Shown piece after piece: positions 54,746 through 63,826 of a DNA stretch of 64,000 bases. A program made the translations under genes and the position numbers. The notes under the pieces are model-generated. The model saw only the letters and a program-made list of their open reading frames with translations. It was not told the DNA's origin and searched no databases. This stretch comes from Acinetobacter sp. LoGeW2-3 (GTDB taxonomy: Bacteria > Pseudomonadota > Gammaproteobacteria > Pseudomonadales > Moraxellaceae). Location of the stretch: the NCBI RefSeq assembly GCF_002688565.1, contig NZ_CP024011.1, forward strand, positions 1,240,001-1,304,000. Reading direction: 5' to 3'. Each line of letters opens with the position of its first letter. Position 1 is the stretch's first letter.

Positions 54746-54949
54746 ATAAATATTTATAATAAAAACAATGACATAATGTTAAAATAAATTTTATATGTTT
54801 AAAACTCAACAGCAATTGGATTGCTTTGTTTCAAACTAAACAGTAGAAAAAATGCAGTGCTTATATGAAATGGATTGAATTAATATAAAGGATATTTCGG
54901 ATCAAATTCTTGAGAAGATAGAACCTGATGTGATCCTACTTAAAAATAA

Positions 54950-54974
54950 AAAATGCCCCAAAGGGCATCTTTTT
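54950..54974 (-). terminator. Terminator after monooxygenase copy 2
   Basis: AAAAATGCCC and GGGCATCTTTTT pair with a small bulge around a CAAA loop, downstream (minus strand) of the gene at 54987. Confidence 0.75.
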
Positions 54975-54986
54975 AGAACGCCTAGC

Positions 54987-56351
54987 TTAAGAGGCTTTGC
55001 TTTCCTCTTGAGCTAAGACATACTGGTTTTCTGGACGTTTGAGCCCCAGATTTTCACGTAAAGTTGTACCTTCATATTCAGTCCGGAACAAGCCACGGCG
55101 TTGTAGCTCCGGTACAATGAAATCTACGAAGTCATCCAGACCGGCAGGTATCGTCGGTGGTAACACATTGAAGCCATCCGCAGCTTCATTTTCAAACCAC
55201 TCCTGTAATTGATCAACTACCTGTTCAGGTGTACCAATCAAGGTCCAGTGACCGCGCGCAGACGCAATATATTCATACAGCTGGCGGATGCTAAAGTGAT
55301 GCTTCGCTGCAATCTCGAACATCATTTGCTGACGGCTAGACTTGATCTCAATATCTTGTATAGGGAACGGGGCATCCAGATCATAGTTGGAAAGATCAAT
55401 ATCGCCGGCTAAACCTGAAAGTAAGCCTAGGCCGACATCTGGGTGAATCAGGCTATTCAGCAATGCATATTTTTCTTTGGCTTCCTGTTCGGTCTTAGCC
55501 ACAAATACAGAAACTCCTGGCATCACTTTCAAATCATCCGCATGACGGCCATATTTGGTTAAACGAGCTTTTACATCACGGTAGAAAGCTTGGGCATCCG
55601 TTAAACTTTGTTGTGCGGTGAAAATCACTTCAGCATATTTAGCTGCCAGTTCGCGACCATCTTCAGACTGACCTGCCTGTACAATGACCGGATAACCTTG
55701 GGGTGGGCGAGAAACATTCAGTGCACCCTGGACATTAAAGTATTTTCCTTTATGCAACGGCTCATGCTGCTTAGATGCATTAAAGAAATGACCGCTTGCT
55801 TTATCGTAGAGGAAAGCCTCATCTTCCCAGGAATCCCAGAGTTTCTGCACGACTTCAATAAATTCATCTGCACGTTCATAACGGACTTTAGCATCAGGAT
55901 GGGCATTAAAACCAAAGTTACGCGCGGTTTCAGCAGAAATGGTCGTCACCACATTCCATGCAGCACGACCTTTACTGATATGATCTAAAGAAGCATATTT
56001 ACGTGCCAACAGATAGGGTTCTTCATAGGTGGTTGAAGCTGTGGCAATAAAGCCTATATTTTTAGTGACTGCTGAAATAGCAGCAAATAAGGTCACCGGT
56101 TCAAATCCAACAACTTTGTCACTATAGCCGATATTCTTATTATGTTTAGAAGCACCATGACTCCAGTTAACAGCCAAACCATCGGCAAGGAAATAAGCAT
56201 CAAACAAACCGCGTTCAGCCGTCTTTGCTAATTCAATTGCATAATCGATGCTTAAATGATCCTGAGGGCGAGACTCTGGATGCCGCCAACCTGCCGCATG
56301 TTGCGAAGTTGTTGGAATAAAAGCACCGAGTTTAATTTGTCGTTGAGCCAT
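54987..56351 (-). CDS. FMN-dependent monooxygenase, DszA/NtaA/SnaA family (LLM class), copy 2
   Basis: 454-residue paralogue of the protein at 53321 with the same block motifs: IKLGAFIPTTSQHAAGWRHP, GYPVIVQAGQSEDGRELA and EYEGTTLRENLGLKRPEN. The main differences lie in the loop near residues 62-75, where this copy has NWSHGASKHNKNIGYSD in place of a shorter segment, so substrate range may differ. Inverted arms AACCTGTT/AACAGGTT lie in its leader at 56358. The LLM enzymes need a flavin reductase supplied from elsewhere; none is encoded in the window. Confidence 0.88.
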   Translation of the reverse strand: MAQRQIKLGAFIPTTSQHAAGWRHPESRPQDHLSIDYAIELAKTAERGLFDAYFLADGLAVNWSHGASKHNKNIGYSDKVVGFEPVTLFAAISAVTKNIGFIATASTTYEEPYLLARKYASLDHISKGRAAWNVVTTISAETARNFGFNAHPDAKVRYERADEFIEVVQKLWDSWEDEAFLYDKASGHFFNASKQHEPLHKGKYFNVQGALNVSRPPQGYPVIVQAGQSEDGRELAAKYAEVIFTAQQSLTDAQAFYRDVKARLTKYGRHADDLKVMPGVSVFVAKTEQEAKEKYALLNSLIHPDVGLGLLSGLAGDIDLSNYDLDAPFPIQDIEIKSSRQQMMFEIAAKHHFSIRQLYEYIASARGHWTLIGTPEQVVDQLQEWFENEAADGFNVLPPTIPAGLDDFVDFIVPELQRRGLFRTEYEGTTLRENLGLKRPENQYVLAQEESKAS

Positions 56352-56357
56352 GCTGAA

Positions 56358-56388
56358 AACCTGTTTTTATCCTTTATTTCAACAGGTT
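56358..56388. repeat. Inverted repeat in the leader of monooxygenase copy 2
   Basis: AACCTGTT and AACAGGTT, perfect 8-base arms 15 bases apart, begin 7 bases upstream of the start codon on the minus strand and could form a leader hairpin. Confidence 0.45.
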
Positions 56389-56517
56389 TATAACAAGGAA
56401 TAATCTACTTTAAAAATACGATAAAATTAAATCCTTATAATGAATATGGGATAAGAATAATATTTATTGACACCCAAAAATCGATGAGATCTAAACGTAT
56501 CTGGATTTAAGTCACTA

Positions 56518-57882
56518 TTAAATCAGCGCTTCAATAGTTTTTTTCTTCCAGATGAACTGGTAATACAGCCCCTGCATAATACACAAGCAGACAAAGGCGA
56601 GGGCATAACCATACCAGATGCCCTTTAATCCCCACCATTGACTAAACATATAAGCAGCAGGCACTTCAATACCAATGATGGCGATAATATTGATGATCAT
56701 CGGTATAGTCACTGTGCCACTGGCACGCATAATCGAAGCAAAAATCGCACTGGCACCAAAGAACAGAATTGACCACAGCACGATAAACAGCAGTTGTTGA
56801 CCGAGAACCACAACTTGAGGATCAGTAATGAACAGCGCCATCAGATATTTCGAGAACAGATAGGCCAGCACTACCAAGCTACCAGTAAATAAGATATTCA
56901 TACTCAAAGCAGTTCGGGTGACTTTATTCAGTAAGTCATTCTTACCGGCACCAATGGCTTGAGCCGCAAATACAGAAGCGGCAATGGCAATGGAAAGCGC
57001 TGGGAACTGGATATAGTTCAATACCTGATTTACCGCACCATAAGCTGCCGTGGCTTCTGCGCCATAGCGGTTGACCAGACCGATAATCACCAAACCTGCT
57101 GCTGAAGTGGTGATCATCTGAATCCCGGTCGGAATCCCTAAACGCAGAATAATTTTGCTTAAACCGGGATGATGACGAACATGTTTCAGCAAGGCCAAAT
57201 CCGGTTTAAGTGGATGGTCTTTATAATTTAAATATAGAATTAGAAATAACAGAACCGCTATATTCCCGAGAATCGTCGCAATGGCAGGTGAGATAATCCC
57301 CATTTTCGGGAAACCAAAATAACCGGCAATCAGAACGGGTGTCACCACCAGACCCACGCCAATGGTCAGGGCAGAGGCAAACAATGCCGTGGTGCTGTCA
57401 CCTACACCACGTAGAATAGAAGTATAAATAATATAAATAAAAATCAGTGGACTACCAGCAAGCATCCATTGCACATAAGGCAAAGACAGATGCATCACAT
57501 CGGGATCGGTTCCCAGAAGCAGCAGGATATTCTCCGCAAAAATCACCCCCAATAAGGCAATCAAGCTACCGCCAATCAGGGTCATAAACAGGGTGGAACC
57601 CACCACGCAGCGCACTTTCTCCAGATTTTTAGCGCCCCAAGCCTGTCCCACTAGAACCGTAGAACCTGCCGACAAGCCAATCACAAAAGCCATCAAACAG
57701 AACAGAATTGGGAAAAAGACTGCAACTGCAGCAATGGCATGCACGCCCAGCATCTGTCCGACAAAAATCGTGTTAATCGTACCGGATAGACTCTGCAGGA
57801 TATTGGTTACAACCAGCGGCAGCAGGAAAATGAAAAAGGATTTCCATAAATTCTGTTGCTGAACCAATGCTTGCTGAGCCAT
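56518..57882 (-). CDS. MATE-family multidrug/metabolite exporter
   Basis: 454-residue inner-membrane antiporter (sodium or proton coupled) with 12 predicted helices in two MatE halves; the start FFIFLLPLVVTNILQSLSGTINTIFVGQ and the repeated second half (RLGIPTGIQMITTSAAGLVIIGL) fit. It could export a product of the monooxygenase locus or an unrelated toxin. It sits in the same orientation as the two monooxygenases but with a 166-base gap, so it may be an independent unit. Confidence 0.9.
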   Translation of the reverse strand: MAQQALVQQQNLWKSFFIFLLPLVVTNILQSLSGTINTIFVGQMLGVHAIAAVAVFFPILFCLMAFVIGLSAGSTVLVGQAWGAKNLEKVRCVVGSTLFMTLIGGSLIALLGVIFAENILLLLGTDPDVMHLSLPYVQWMLAGSPLIFIYIIYTSILRGVGDSTTALFASALTIGVGLVVTPVLIAGYFGFPKMGIISPAIATILGNIAVLLFLILYLNYKDHPLKPDLALLKHVRHHPGLSKIILRLGIPTGIQMITTSAAGLVIIGLVNRYGAEATAAYGAVNQVLNYIQFPALSIAIAASVFAAQAIGAGKNDLLNKVTRTALSMNILFTGSLVVLAYLFSKYLMALFITDPQVVVLGQQLLFIVLWSILFFGASAIFASIMRASGTVTIPMIINIIAIIGIEVPAAYMFSQWWGLKGIWYGYALAFVCLCIMQGLYYQFIWKKKTIEALI

Positions 57883-58000
57883 AAGACATCCTGTTCTTGA
57901 TGATTAGAGAGAGGAAAATAATTATCGGAAATTTGTAGAAAAATAGCCTTAGCTTTTAGGTAACTAAGGCTAAAACTATGTAAATCTTTGAAAATTTGAA

Positions 58001-59155
58001 TCAAACTTTAGAAAGAATTTCGCCAGCTTGCAGTAAGGTCTGTTCTTTTTTAGCAAAACAGAAACGCAGCAAACGCAAATCTTTCGGTTGCTCTTTATAA
58101 AATACAGACACCGGAATCGCCACGATGCCATGTTCATGCGCTAGGTACTGACACATAGCGACATCTTCTAGATCTGGACGAATTTCGCTGTAATCCAGAT
58201 TCTGGAAATAAGTGCCCTGTGACGGTGTCCACTGAAAACGTGAATCCTGAATGGATGAATTAAATAGATCCCGTTTAGCCTGATAGAAGGCTGACAGTTG
58301 TGGAATATGCTCAGGATGTTGCTGTAGGTATTCAGCTAAAGCCACTTGAACAGGAGTTACACCGCAGAAACTGGCAAATTGATACACCTGACGGAACATT
58401 TTCATTAAAGCTGGGGTAGCTACACAAAAGCCGGTTTTCCAACCCGTAACATGAAAGGTTTTTCCGAAGGAACCGACCACAAAACTACGGTCACGTAGTT
58501 CCGGGAAAGAAAGTGCTGAATGATGCTGGATGCTATCAAAAACCAGATGTTCATAGACTTCATCGGAGAGCACCACAATATTACGATCACGGATTAGTTC
58601 AATCAGCTGTTGCCAATCTTCTTGAGACCACACACTTCCAGTTGGATTATGGGGGGTATTGACCACAATCATCCGGGTACGGTCATTGATTGCATCTTTA
58701 ACCTGATCCCAGTCTACAGAAAAATCTGGATGCTGGAGCGCAATATGAACTGGCTTGGCCCCTAAAACCTGTACTGTCGGTGCATAACTGTCATAGCTGG
58801 GATCAAAAATAATGACTTCTTCACCTGCGCGAATCACAGCTTGAATGGCACAAAAAATGGCAATGGTCGCACCTGGTGTAATAGTAATTTCTTGCGCAGG
58901 ATCTAAAGACAATTGATCACGCTGTAAATATAAATCAGCGACCAAAGAACGTAATAACGGTAAACCATCTCCGGGAGCATACTGATTAAATCCAGAAGCA
59001 CTTGCTCGTCCTAAAGCATCTATCAGATCGGGTGGTGCAGGAAAATCAGGAAATCCTTGTGAAAGATTTAATGCCCCGAGTTGCTGAGCTAGGGCAGACA
59101 TGGTACTGAAAATCGTTACGCCTAAGTCGGGCAGTTTGGACTGGAGATCAAGCAT
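58001..59155 (-). CDS. ybdL: PLP-dependent aminotransferase, YbdL/methionine aminotransferase type
   Basis: Fold-type I aminotransferase of 384 residues. It follows E. coli YbdL closely as I recall it: SKLPDLGVTIFSTMSALAQQ at the start, LNLSQGFPDFPAPPDLI near 30, FDPSYDSYAPTVQVLG near 120, NTPHNPTGSVW near 170, VLSDEVYEHLVF near 200 and the PLP lysine in VVGSFGKTFHVTGWKTG near 237 (K of SFGKT). YbdL prefers methionine and related amino acids. It may salvage methionine or transaminate sulfur-containing amino acids, which would fit the sulfur locus next door, though it could equally be housekeeping. Confidence 0.9.
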   Translation of the reverse strand: MLDLQSKLPDLGVTIFSTMSALAQQLGALNLSQGFPDFPAPPDLIDALGRASASGFNQYAPGDGLPLLRSLVADLYLQRDQLSLDPAQEITITPGATIAIFCAIQAVIRAGEEVIIFDPSYDSYAPTVQVLGAKPVHIALQHPDFSVDWDQVKDAINDRTRMIVVNTPHNPTGSVWSQEDWQQLIELIRDRNIVVLSDEVYEHLVFDSIQHHSALSFPELRDRSFVVGSFGKTFHVTGWKTGFCVATPALMKMFRQVYQFASFCGVTPVQVALAEYLQQHPEHIPQLSAFYQAKRDLFNSSIQDSRFQWTPSQGTYFQNLDYSEIRPDLEDVAMCQYLAHEHGIVAIPVSVFYKEQPKDLRLLRFCFAKKEQTLLQAGEILSKV

Positions 59156-59378
59156 GTCAAAACGCTCTTTGATTTATATAAGCATGAAGTTTAGCAGTAA
59201 CGATTTAAGTCTGTGATCACAAATAACAGAAATCATGAGTAATTTTATTGATAAAACAGTAGATGATTAGAAACTTAATTACCGCGCTAATAAAAAATAA
59301 ATTGATGACTAAATCATGTGAAATACAGAGTGTGATGGACGTATAGGACCTAGTTCTCATAGAATCAGCAGCATAATA

Positions 59379-62261
59379 ATGCTTAAAAATAACTATAAGA
59401 TGCTAAAGAATATTCATACCATCCTTGAGAGTCTTGGGCTGAACCTGCAAAAACGAGCTTTACATATTCAGTTTTCCAATCAGATTTTAAATACTCAGGT
59501 TTTTGTTCAGCGAATTGAAGGTCATCATCAGATCAATGATGGTTTACAGGCAGAACTGATTTGTCTGTCAACTAATGCAAATATCGCTCTAAAACAATTT
59601 ATTGGCTGTCAGGTCGCGGTTGATCAGGTCACTGATCGTGGTGAACTATTCCGAATTACAGGCCTGATTACAGCGGCCAGCCAGGGACAAAGCGATGGGT
59701 CTTTGGCCCTGTATAAACTGACCCTGCAGGATGCCACTTCCTTATGGCATAAACGTCGCAATAGTCGTGTGTTTATGAATAAAAGTGTTCGGGATATTAG
59801 TGAAATTTTATTTAAAGAATGGCAGGCACGCAGCTCGTTGTTTGCAGCACGACTGAGCCTCGATGCTTCAGGCTTATCACAGGACTACGATGTCCGTCCT
59901 TTTGTGATGCAGTCCAATGAAACAGATTATGAATTTCTGACCCGCTTATGGCGTAGTGAAGGCATTAACTGGCTGATTGATGAAAAAGAAGTCATTGTTC
60001 CCACTTCAGCTCAGACCATTCAGCCACAAATTCTACGTCTGATTGATGATCAGCAGCATTTTCAGGTGTTAAAACGCCGTAGTATTCGTTTTCATCGTAG
60101 CCATGCCACCGAACCTTTTGACACGATTACCGGTCTATTGGCAGAGCGCTCATTAAATCCAACCATGGTACAAACCCAGCGCTGGCAGGCGGATCAGCTG
60201 GCGCAGAATGAAAGTCAGGTACTACTCAGTACCCATCAGCATAGTGAAGTACAGGACAATCAAAGCTTAAGTCTGGAAGATGTCTGGACCATTAGCCCAG
60301 CCTGGACCAGTGATTTAAATGGAGAAGATCAGACGACTTCAGCCAGTTCTGCTCAACTGGATAAACTGAGTCAGCAGTTGAATCAATATCATGCATTACA
60401 GTCTAAATACTTTAAGGCTAGCAGTAGTGTACGTGATGCTCAAGTAGGTTACTGGTTTGAATTACATGATCATCCTGAAATAGATCAGCATCCCGCCAAT
60501 GAGCGCGAATTTTTGATTTTAGGAAAGCGCTTCTATAACCAGAACAATTTACCGAAAGACATTCTGCTGCAATTGGATCAGCTCATTCAGTCCAGTCGCT
60601 GGAAAGTACTAGGTGATGAACGGCAAAGTAATGAGTTGTATTTGGTCCGTCGACATATCTCTGTCGTACCTGAGTATCATCCATTACAGCATCGGCCCAT
60701 GGCTCACCCACAGCGTGCAAAAGTGGTCGGACCTGAAGGTGAAACTATTCATGTAGATGAATGGGGGAGGGTCAAGGTTCGTTTCTTATTCACCCGTAAT
60801 GATGACCATCAGCATGATGGAGGTGCTGGAACAAATGACAATGACAGCGACTCTGCTTGGGTAGATGTTCTGACACCGTGGGCAGGTGAAGGCTATGGGG
60901 CAAGATTTCATCCACGTATTGGAGAAATCGTCGTCATTGATTTCTTTGAGGGAGATGTCGACCGACCATTCGTAGTGGGTCGTATTCACGAAGCTGAACG
61001 TCATCAGGCTATGTTTGATGTTAAAGGGAAACTTCCACTTACTAAAAAACTAAGCGGTATTCGTTCTCAAGAGGTAGATGGTGAAGGCTTTAACCAGCTT
61101 CGTTTTGATGATACGACTGGGCAGATCAGTGTACAGCTACAAAGCAGTCACGGTGCCAGTCAGCTGAATTTAGGGAATTTGAGTCATCCTAAAGATGGTG
61201 AAACTAGCGATGGTCGTGGTGAAGGATTTGAGTTAAGAACAGATCAATGGGGAGCCGTGAGGGCGGGAGATGGTTTACTACTTTCAACGTATAAACAGGA
61301 AAATGCTAGTGCAAATCATTTAAATAGTAGTCCTACAAAAAGCCAGATCGAATCAAGTTTGAATAATAGTAAGGCTCTCAGCGAGATTGCGAAAAATCAA
61401 CAAACTGATCCCTTAGAGGCATTAGATCACCTAAAAACTTTCCTGGATCAAATTGAACAGCAGGATCAAAGTAAAGCAGAAACCTTTAAGCAGGCACTAA
61501 TGATACTTTGTGCACCGAATTCGATTGCGCTTTCAACGAATGAAGATTTGCATTTATCAGCTGATAAACAGATTAATCAAAGTGCCGCAGACAGTATTAA
61601 TTTTTCAACTCAAAAATCTTTAATCGCCCATGCACAAGACAAGATTAGCCTATTTGCAGCCCAACAAGGATTCAAAGCCATTGCGGCAAAAGGCAAAGTT
61701 GAACTTCAAGCACAAGATGATGCAATAGAAGCTATTGCTCGTAAGCAAATCAAAATAATTTCAACTGAAGATCAGATTGAAATTATTAGTCCGAAAGAGA
61801 TTTTACTGACTGCTGGCGGGTCTCAATTAAAGATTAATGGACAAGGAATTTTTAGTACGACTGCTGGGAAGTTTGAAAGTAAAGCAGGGCAGCATTTGTT
61901 TGCAAAAGGTCAAAATATAGTTGAACAGAAGATAAGCCTTCCAAAAATGGAAACTTTATTTAGCAATAAAATTAATTATCACTGGAATACCCCTTCTGAA
62001 GGAGAAAAAGAAATTTTTGTTGTCGATAAAGCGGACGGAATATTAATTAAAACTAATAAATCTATATTAAATTATAAAAATCAATTAAGTACAATGAGAT
62101 TTTATACTTCTCAACAAACAGATTTTGTAGCATTGGGATTTAATTCTTCACACACTTATCTAATTCAAGAATTAGAAAATGAGAATATTGATGAGCTAAT
62201 TGATGAGATAGAGGGAGAAGAAATCGAAGATGAAATTTATATAAAAGAGGATATAGAATAA
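59379..62261 (+). CDS. vgrG: Type VI secretion spike protein VgrG
   Basis: 960-residue VgrG, the spike that carries effectors out through the T6SS. The N-terminal gp27-like part contains LHIQFSNQILNTQVFVQRIEGHHQINDG, LSLDASGLSQDYDVRPFVMQSNETDYEFLTRLWRSEGINWLIDE (split domains), then the gp5-like OB fold with IHVDEWGRVKVRF near 460, DSAWVDVLTPWAGEGYGARFHPRIGEIVVIDFFEGDVDRPFVVG, and a C-terminal DUF2345-type region (about 600-860) before a divergent AT-rich tail (about 870-960, ending EGEEIEDEIYIKEDIE). The tail likely binds the effector encoded next. No strong ribosome site precedes ATG 59379; ATG 59400 is an alternative. Confidence 0.92.
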   Translation: MLKNNYKMLKNIHTILESLGLNLQKRALHIQFSNQILNTQVFVQRIEGHHQINDGLQAELICLSTNANIALKQFIGCQVAVDQVTDRGELFRITGLITAASQGQSDGSLALYKLTLQDATSLWHKRRNSRVFMNKSVRDISEILFKEWQARSSLFAARLSLDASGLSQDYDVRPFVMQSNETDYEFLTRLWRSEGINWLIDEKEVIVPTSAQTIQPQILRLIDDQQHFQVLKRRSIRFHRSHATEPFDTITGLLAERSLNPTMVQTQRWQADQLAQNESQVLLSTHQHSEVQDNQSLSLEDVWTISPAWTSDLNGEDQTTSASSAQLDKLSQQLNQYHALQSKYFKASSSVRDAQVGYWFELHDHPEIDQHPANEREFLILGKRFYNQNNLPKDILLQLDQLIQSSRWKVLGDERQSNELYLVRRHISVVPEYHPLQHRPMAHPQRAKVVGPEGETIHVDEWGRVKVRFLFTRNDDHQHDGGAGTNDNDSDSAWVDVLTPWAGEGYGARFHPRIGEIVVIDFFEGDVDRPFVVGRIHEAERHQAMFDVKGKLPLTKKLSGIRSQEVDGEGFNQLRFDDTTGQISVQLQSSHGASQLNLGNLSHPKDGETSDGRGEGFELRTDQWGAVRAGDGLLLSTYKQENASANHLNSSPTKSQIESSLNNSKALSEIAKNQQTDPLEALDHLKTFLDQIEQQDQSKAETFKQALMILCAPNSIALSTNEDLHLSADKQINQSAADSINFSTQKSLIAHAQDKISLFAAQQGFKAIAAKGKVELQAQDDAIEAIARKQIKIISTEDQIEIISPKEILLTAGGSQLKINGQGIFSTTAGKFESKAGQHLFAKGQNIVEQKISLPKMETLFSNKINYHWNTPSEGEKEIFVVDKADGILIKTNKSILNYKNQLSTMRFYTSQQTDFVALGFNSSHTYLIQELENENIDELIDEIEGEEIEDEIYIKEDIE

Positions 62262-63811
62262 TGAGCAAGTTAGTCACTATTACATCAAAATTTTATGATG
62301 CCTCAGGAAAATCTTGTCCAGATTTACCAGTAAAATCACGTTATAAGGGATCAGCTAGAGAGAATCCCCAAAAAACAGATAAAGATGGTTTTTTTATATT
62401 TCCGGCTTCTCCAAATCGTACAATAGAAATTTTAGCTAAACTATCCAATACAAAAGATTATCAGATTTTCAGAATAATAAATTCTTCTATTAAATCTTCG
62501 CTGGATAATCCAATAAGAATTAAACTTCCTAACCCTGGTTTGGTTACTACACTTTTTAAAGTGGTGGATAGTCAAGGGAAAGCTATGACTAACTTTCCTG
62601 TCAAAACACGACCTAAAGGAGGGAAAGACTTTGAACGATTAACAGATGAACAGGGATTTATACAAGTACAATCCTCCCCATTCAGAGATATTGAGTTTTT
62701 AGTTTTAACTTCTGCTGATAAGTTTATTCTAAAAAAATCTCTAAACTCAGGGAGTGGTTCACAAAAAACTATTTTAGTTCAATTAGATGAACCATATAAG
62801 ATGTTCATAAGTAAATCAAATATCCAAATTATCGATAAGACAGGGAATAGCTATATTGTTGAAAATACAAAAGTTGAAATATTAGATTTACAAAGTGGTA
62901 AAAAAGAGATTGTAAATACCTCTAATGGAAAATTATTAATCCAAAGTATGGTCGGAGAAAAAATACAAATTACAGTATTCAAGCCTGACGGTGAATCTTT
63001 AAAACCAGAATATTATTCTGCAAAATATATAAATAATCATTCTATTAAATTAAAATTAGATGTCGATATAACATCAAGCTCTACAAAGCCTAATAAGCCT
63101 GAAATTGACAAGGAATTAGATGAAAATATCCTCATTACAATGGAGCAGATGCAAAAAATGTGGCCAAGAGTAGCTATAGCAAAGATGCAGCCTATTTTGG
63201 ATGAATTAAATGTAAATTTAACAGCTTACAAATTAGATACACGATTAAGACAAGCTCATTTTATAGCCCAAGTAAGACAGGAAGTAGGGGCTAATTTTTT
63301 ATTAAGAGAACAAGTCGAATATATGAGACCGGCAGCTTTAAAAAAAATTGGATATTACAAGTATTATCCTAAACAAGCTGATATTGATGGATATAACGGA
63401 AAAGCTCCAGCAAATGGGGAAGTAATTGCAAATCGTATGTATGATGATAAATATCGAGACAAAAAATATAAATTAGGAAATACTTCACTGGGAGATGGAT
63501 GGAAATATTTAGGTCGAGGTTTAAAACAGTTAACGGGAAAAAATAACTATCAAGATTTAACAGAAATGTATTCTACTATTTGGGTGGATGAAAATTTAGA
63601 TTTTGTTAAAAATCCTAAATTACTTGAACAGCCTAAATATGCAGTAAGATCTGCTATTCGTTTTTGGTTGAAATTTAAACTATATGAAATAGCAGATAAG
63701 GGGAGTGAGTCTAAAGAAGTAGATGCTATTACTTCAAAAATTAATAGAGGTACAGATTCATATCTTGATCGCAGAAAGCATTTTATTAGAGCACGTCAAA
63801 TATTTAATTAA
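62261..63811 (+). CDS. T6SS effector: GH19 lysozyme/chitinase-like domain with N-terminal repeats
   Basis: 516-residue antibacterial effector, delivered by VgrG into the target periplasm to cut peptidoglycan. The C-terminal 220 residues are a GH19 domain: RQAHFIAQVRQEVGANF near residue 333 with Glu in QEVG as the likely catalytic acid, LGDGWKYLGRGLKQLTGKNNY near 410 and INRGTDSYLDRRKHFIRA near the end. Residues 1-270 contain three related beta-rich modules (VTITSKFYDASGKSCPDLPVK; VTTLFKVVDSQGKAMTNFPVK; a third weaker copy), like carboxypeptidase-regulatory or transthyretin repeats. It overlaps the vgrG stop by 1 base. No signal peptide is present, as expected for a T6SS cargo. Confidence 0.88.
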   Translation: MSKLVTITSKFYDASGKSCPDLPVKSRYKGSARENPQKTDKDGFFIFPASPNRTIEILAKLSNTKDYQIFRIINSSIKSSLDNPIRIKLPNPGLVTTLFKVVDSQGKAMTNFPVKTRPKGGKDFERLTDEQGFIQVQSSPFRDIEFLVLTSADKFILKKSLNSGSGSQKTILVQLDEPYKMFISKSNIQIIDKTGNSYIVENTKVEILDLQSGKKEIVNTSNGKLLIQSMVGEKIQITVFKPDGESLKPEYYSAKYINNHSIKLKLDVDITSSSTKPNKPEIDKELDENILITMEQMQKMWPRVAIAKMQPILDELNVNLTAYKLDTRLRQAHFIAQVRQEVGANFLLREQVEYMRPAALKKIGYYKYYPKQADIDGYNGKAPANGEVIANRMYDDKYRDKKYKLGNTSLGDGWKYLGRGLKQLTGKNNYQDLTEMYSTIWVDENLDFVKNPKLLEQPKYAVRSAIRFWLKFKLYEIADKGSESKEVDAITSKINRGTDSYLDRRKHFIRARQIFN

Positions 63812-63826
63812 ATTTAAGGGGGTAAT

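Noticed and set aside
57807..58004. Small ORF in the gap between the MATE and aminotransferase genes
   Set aside because: It overlaps the MATE coding start in another frame and has no supporting motif.
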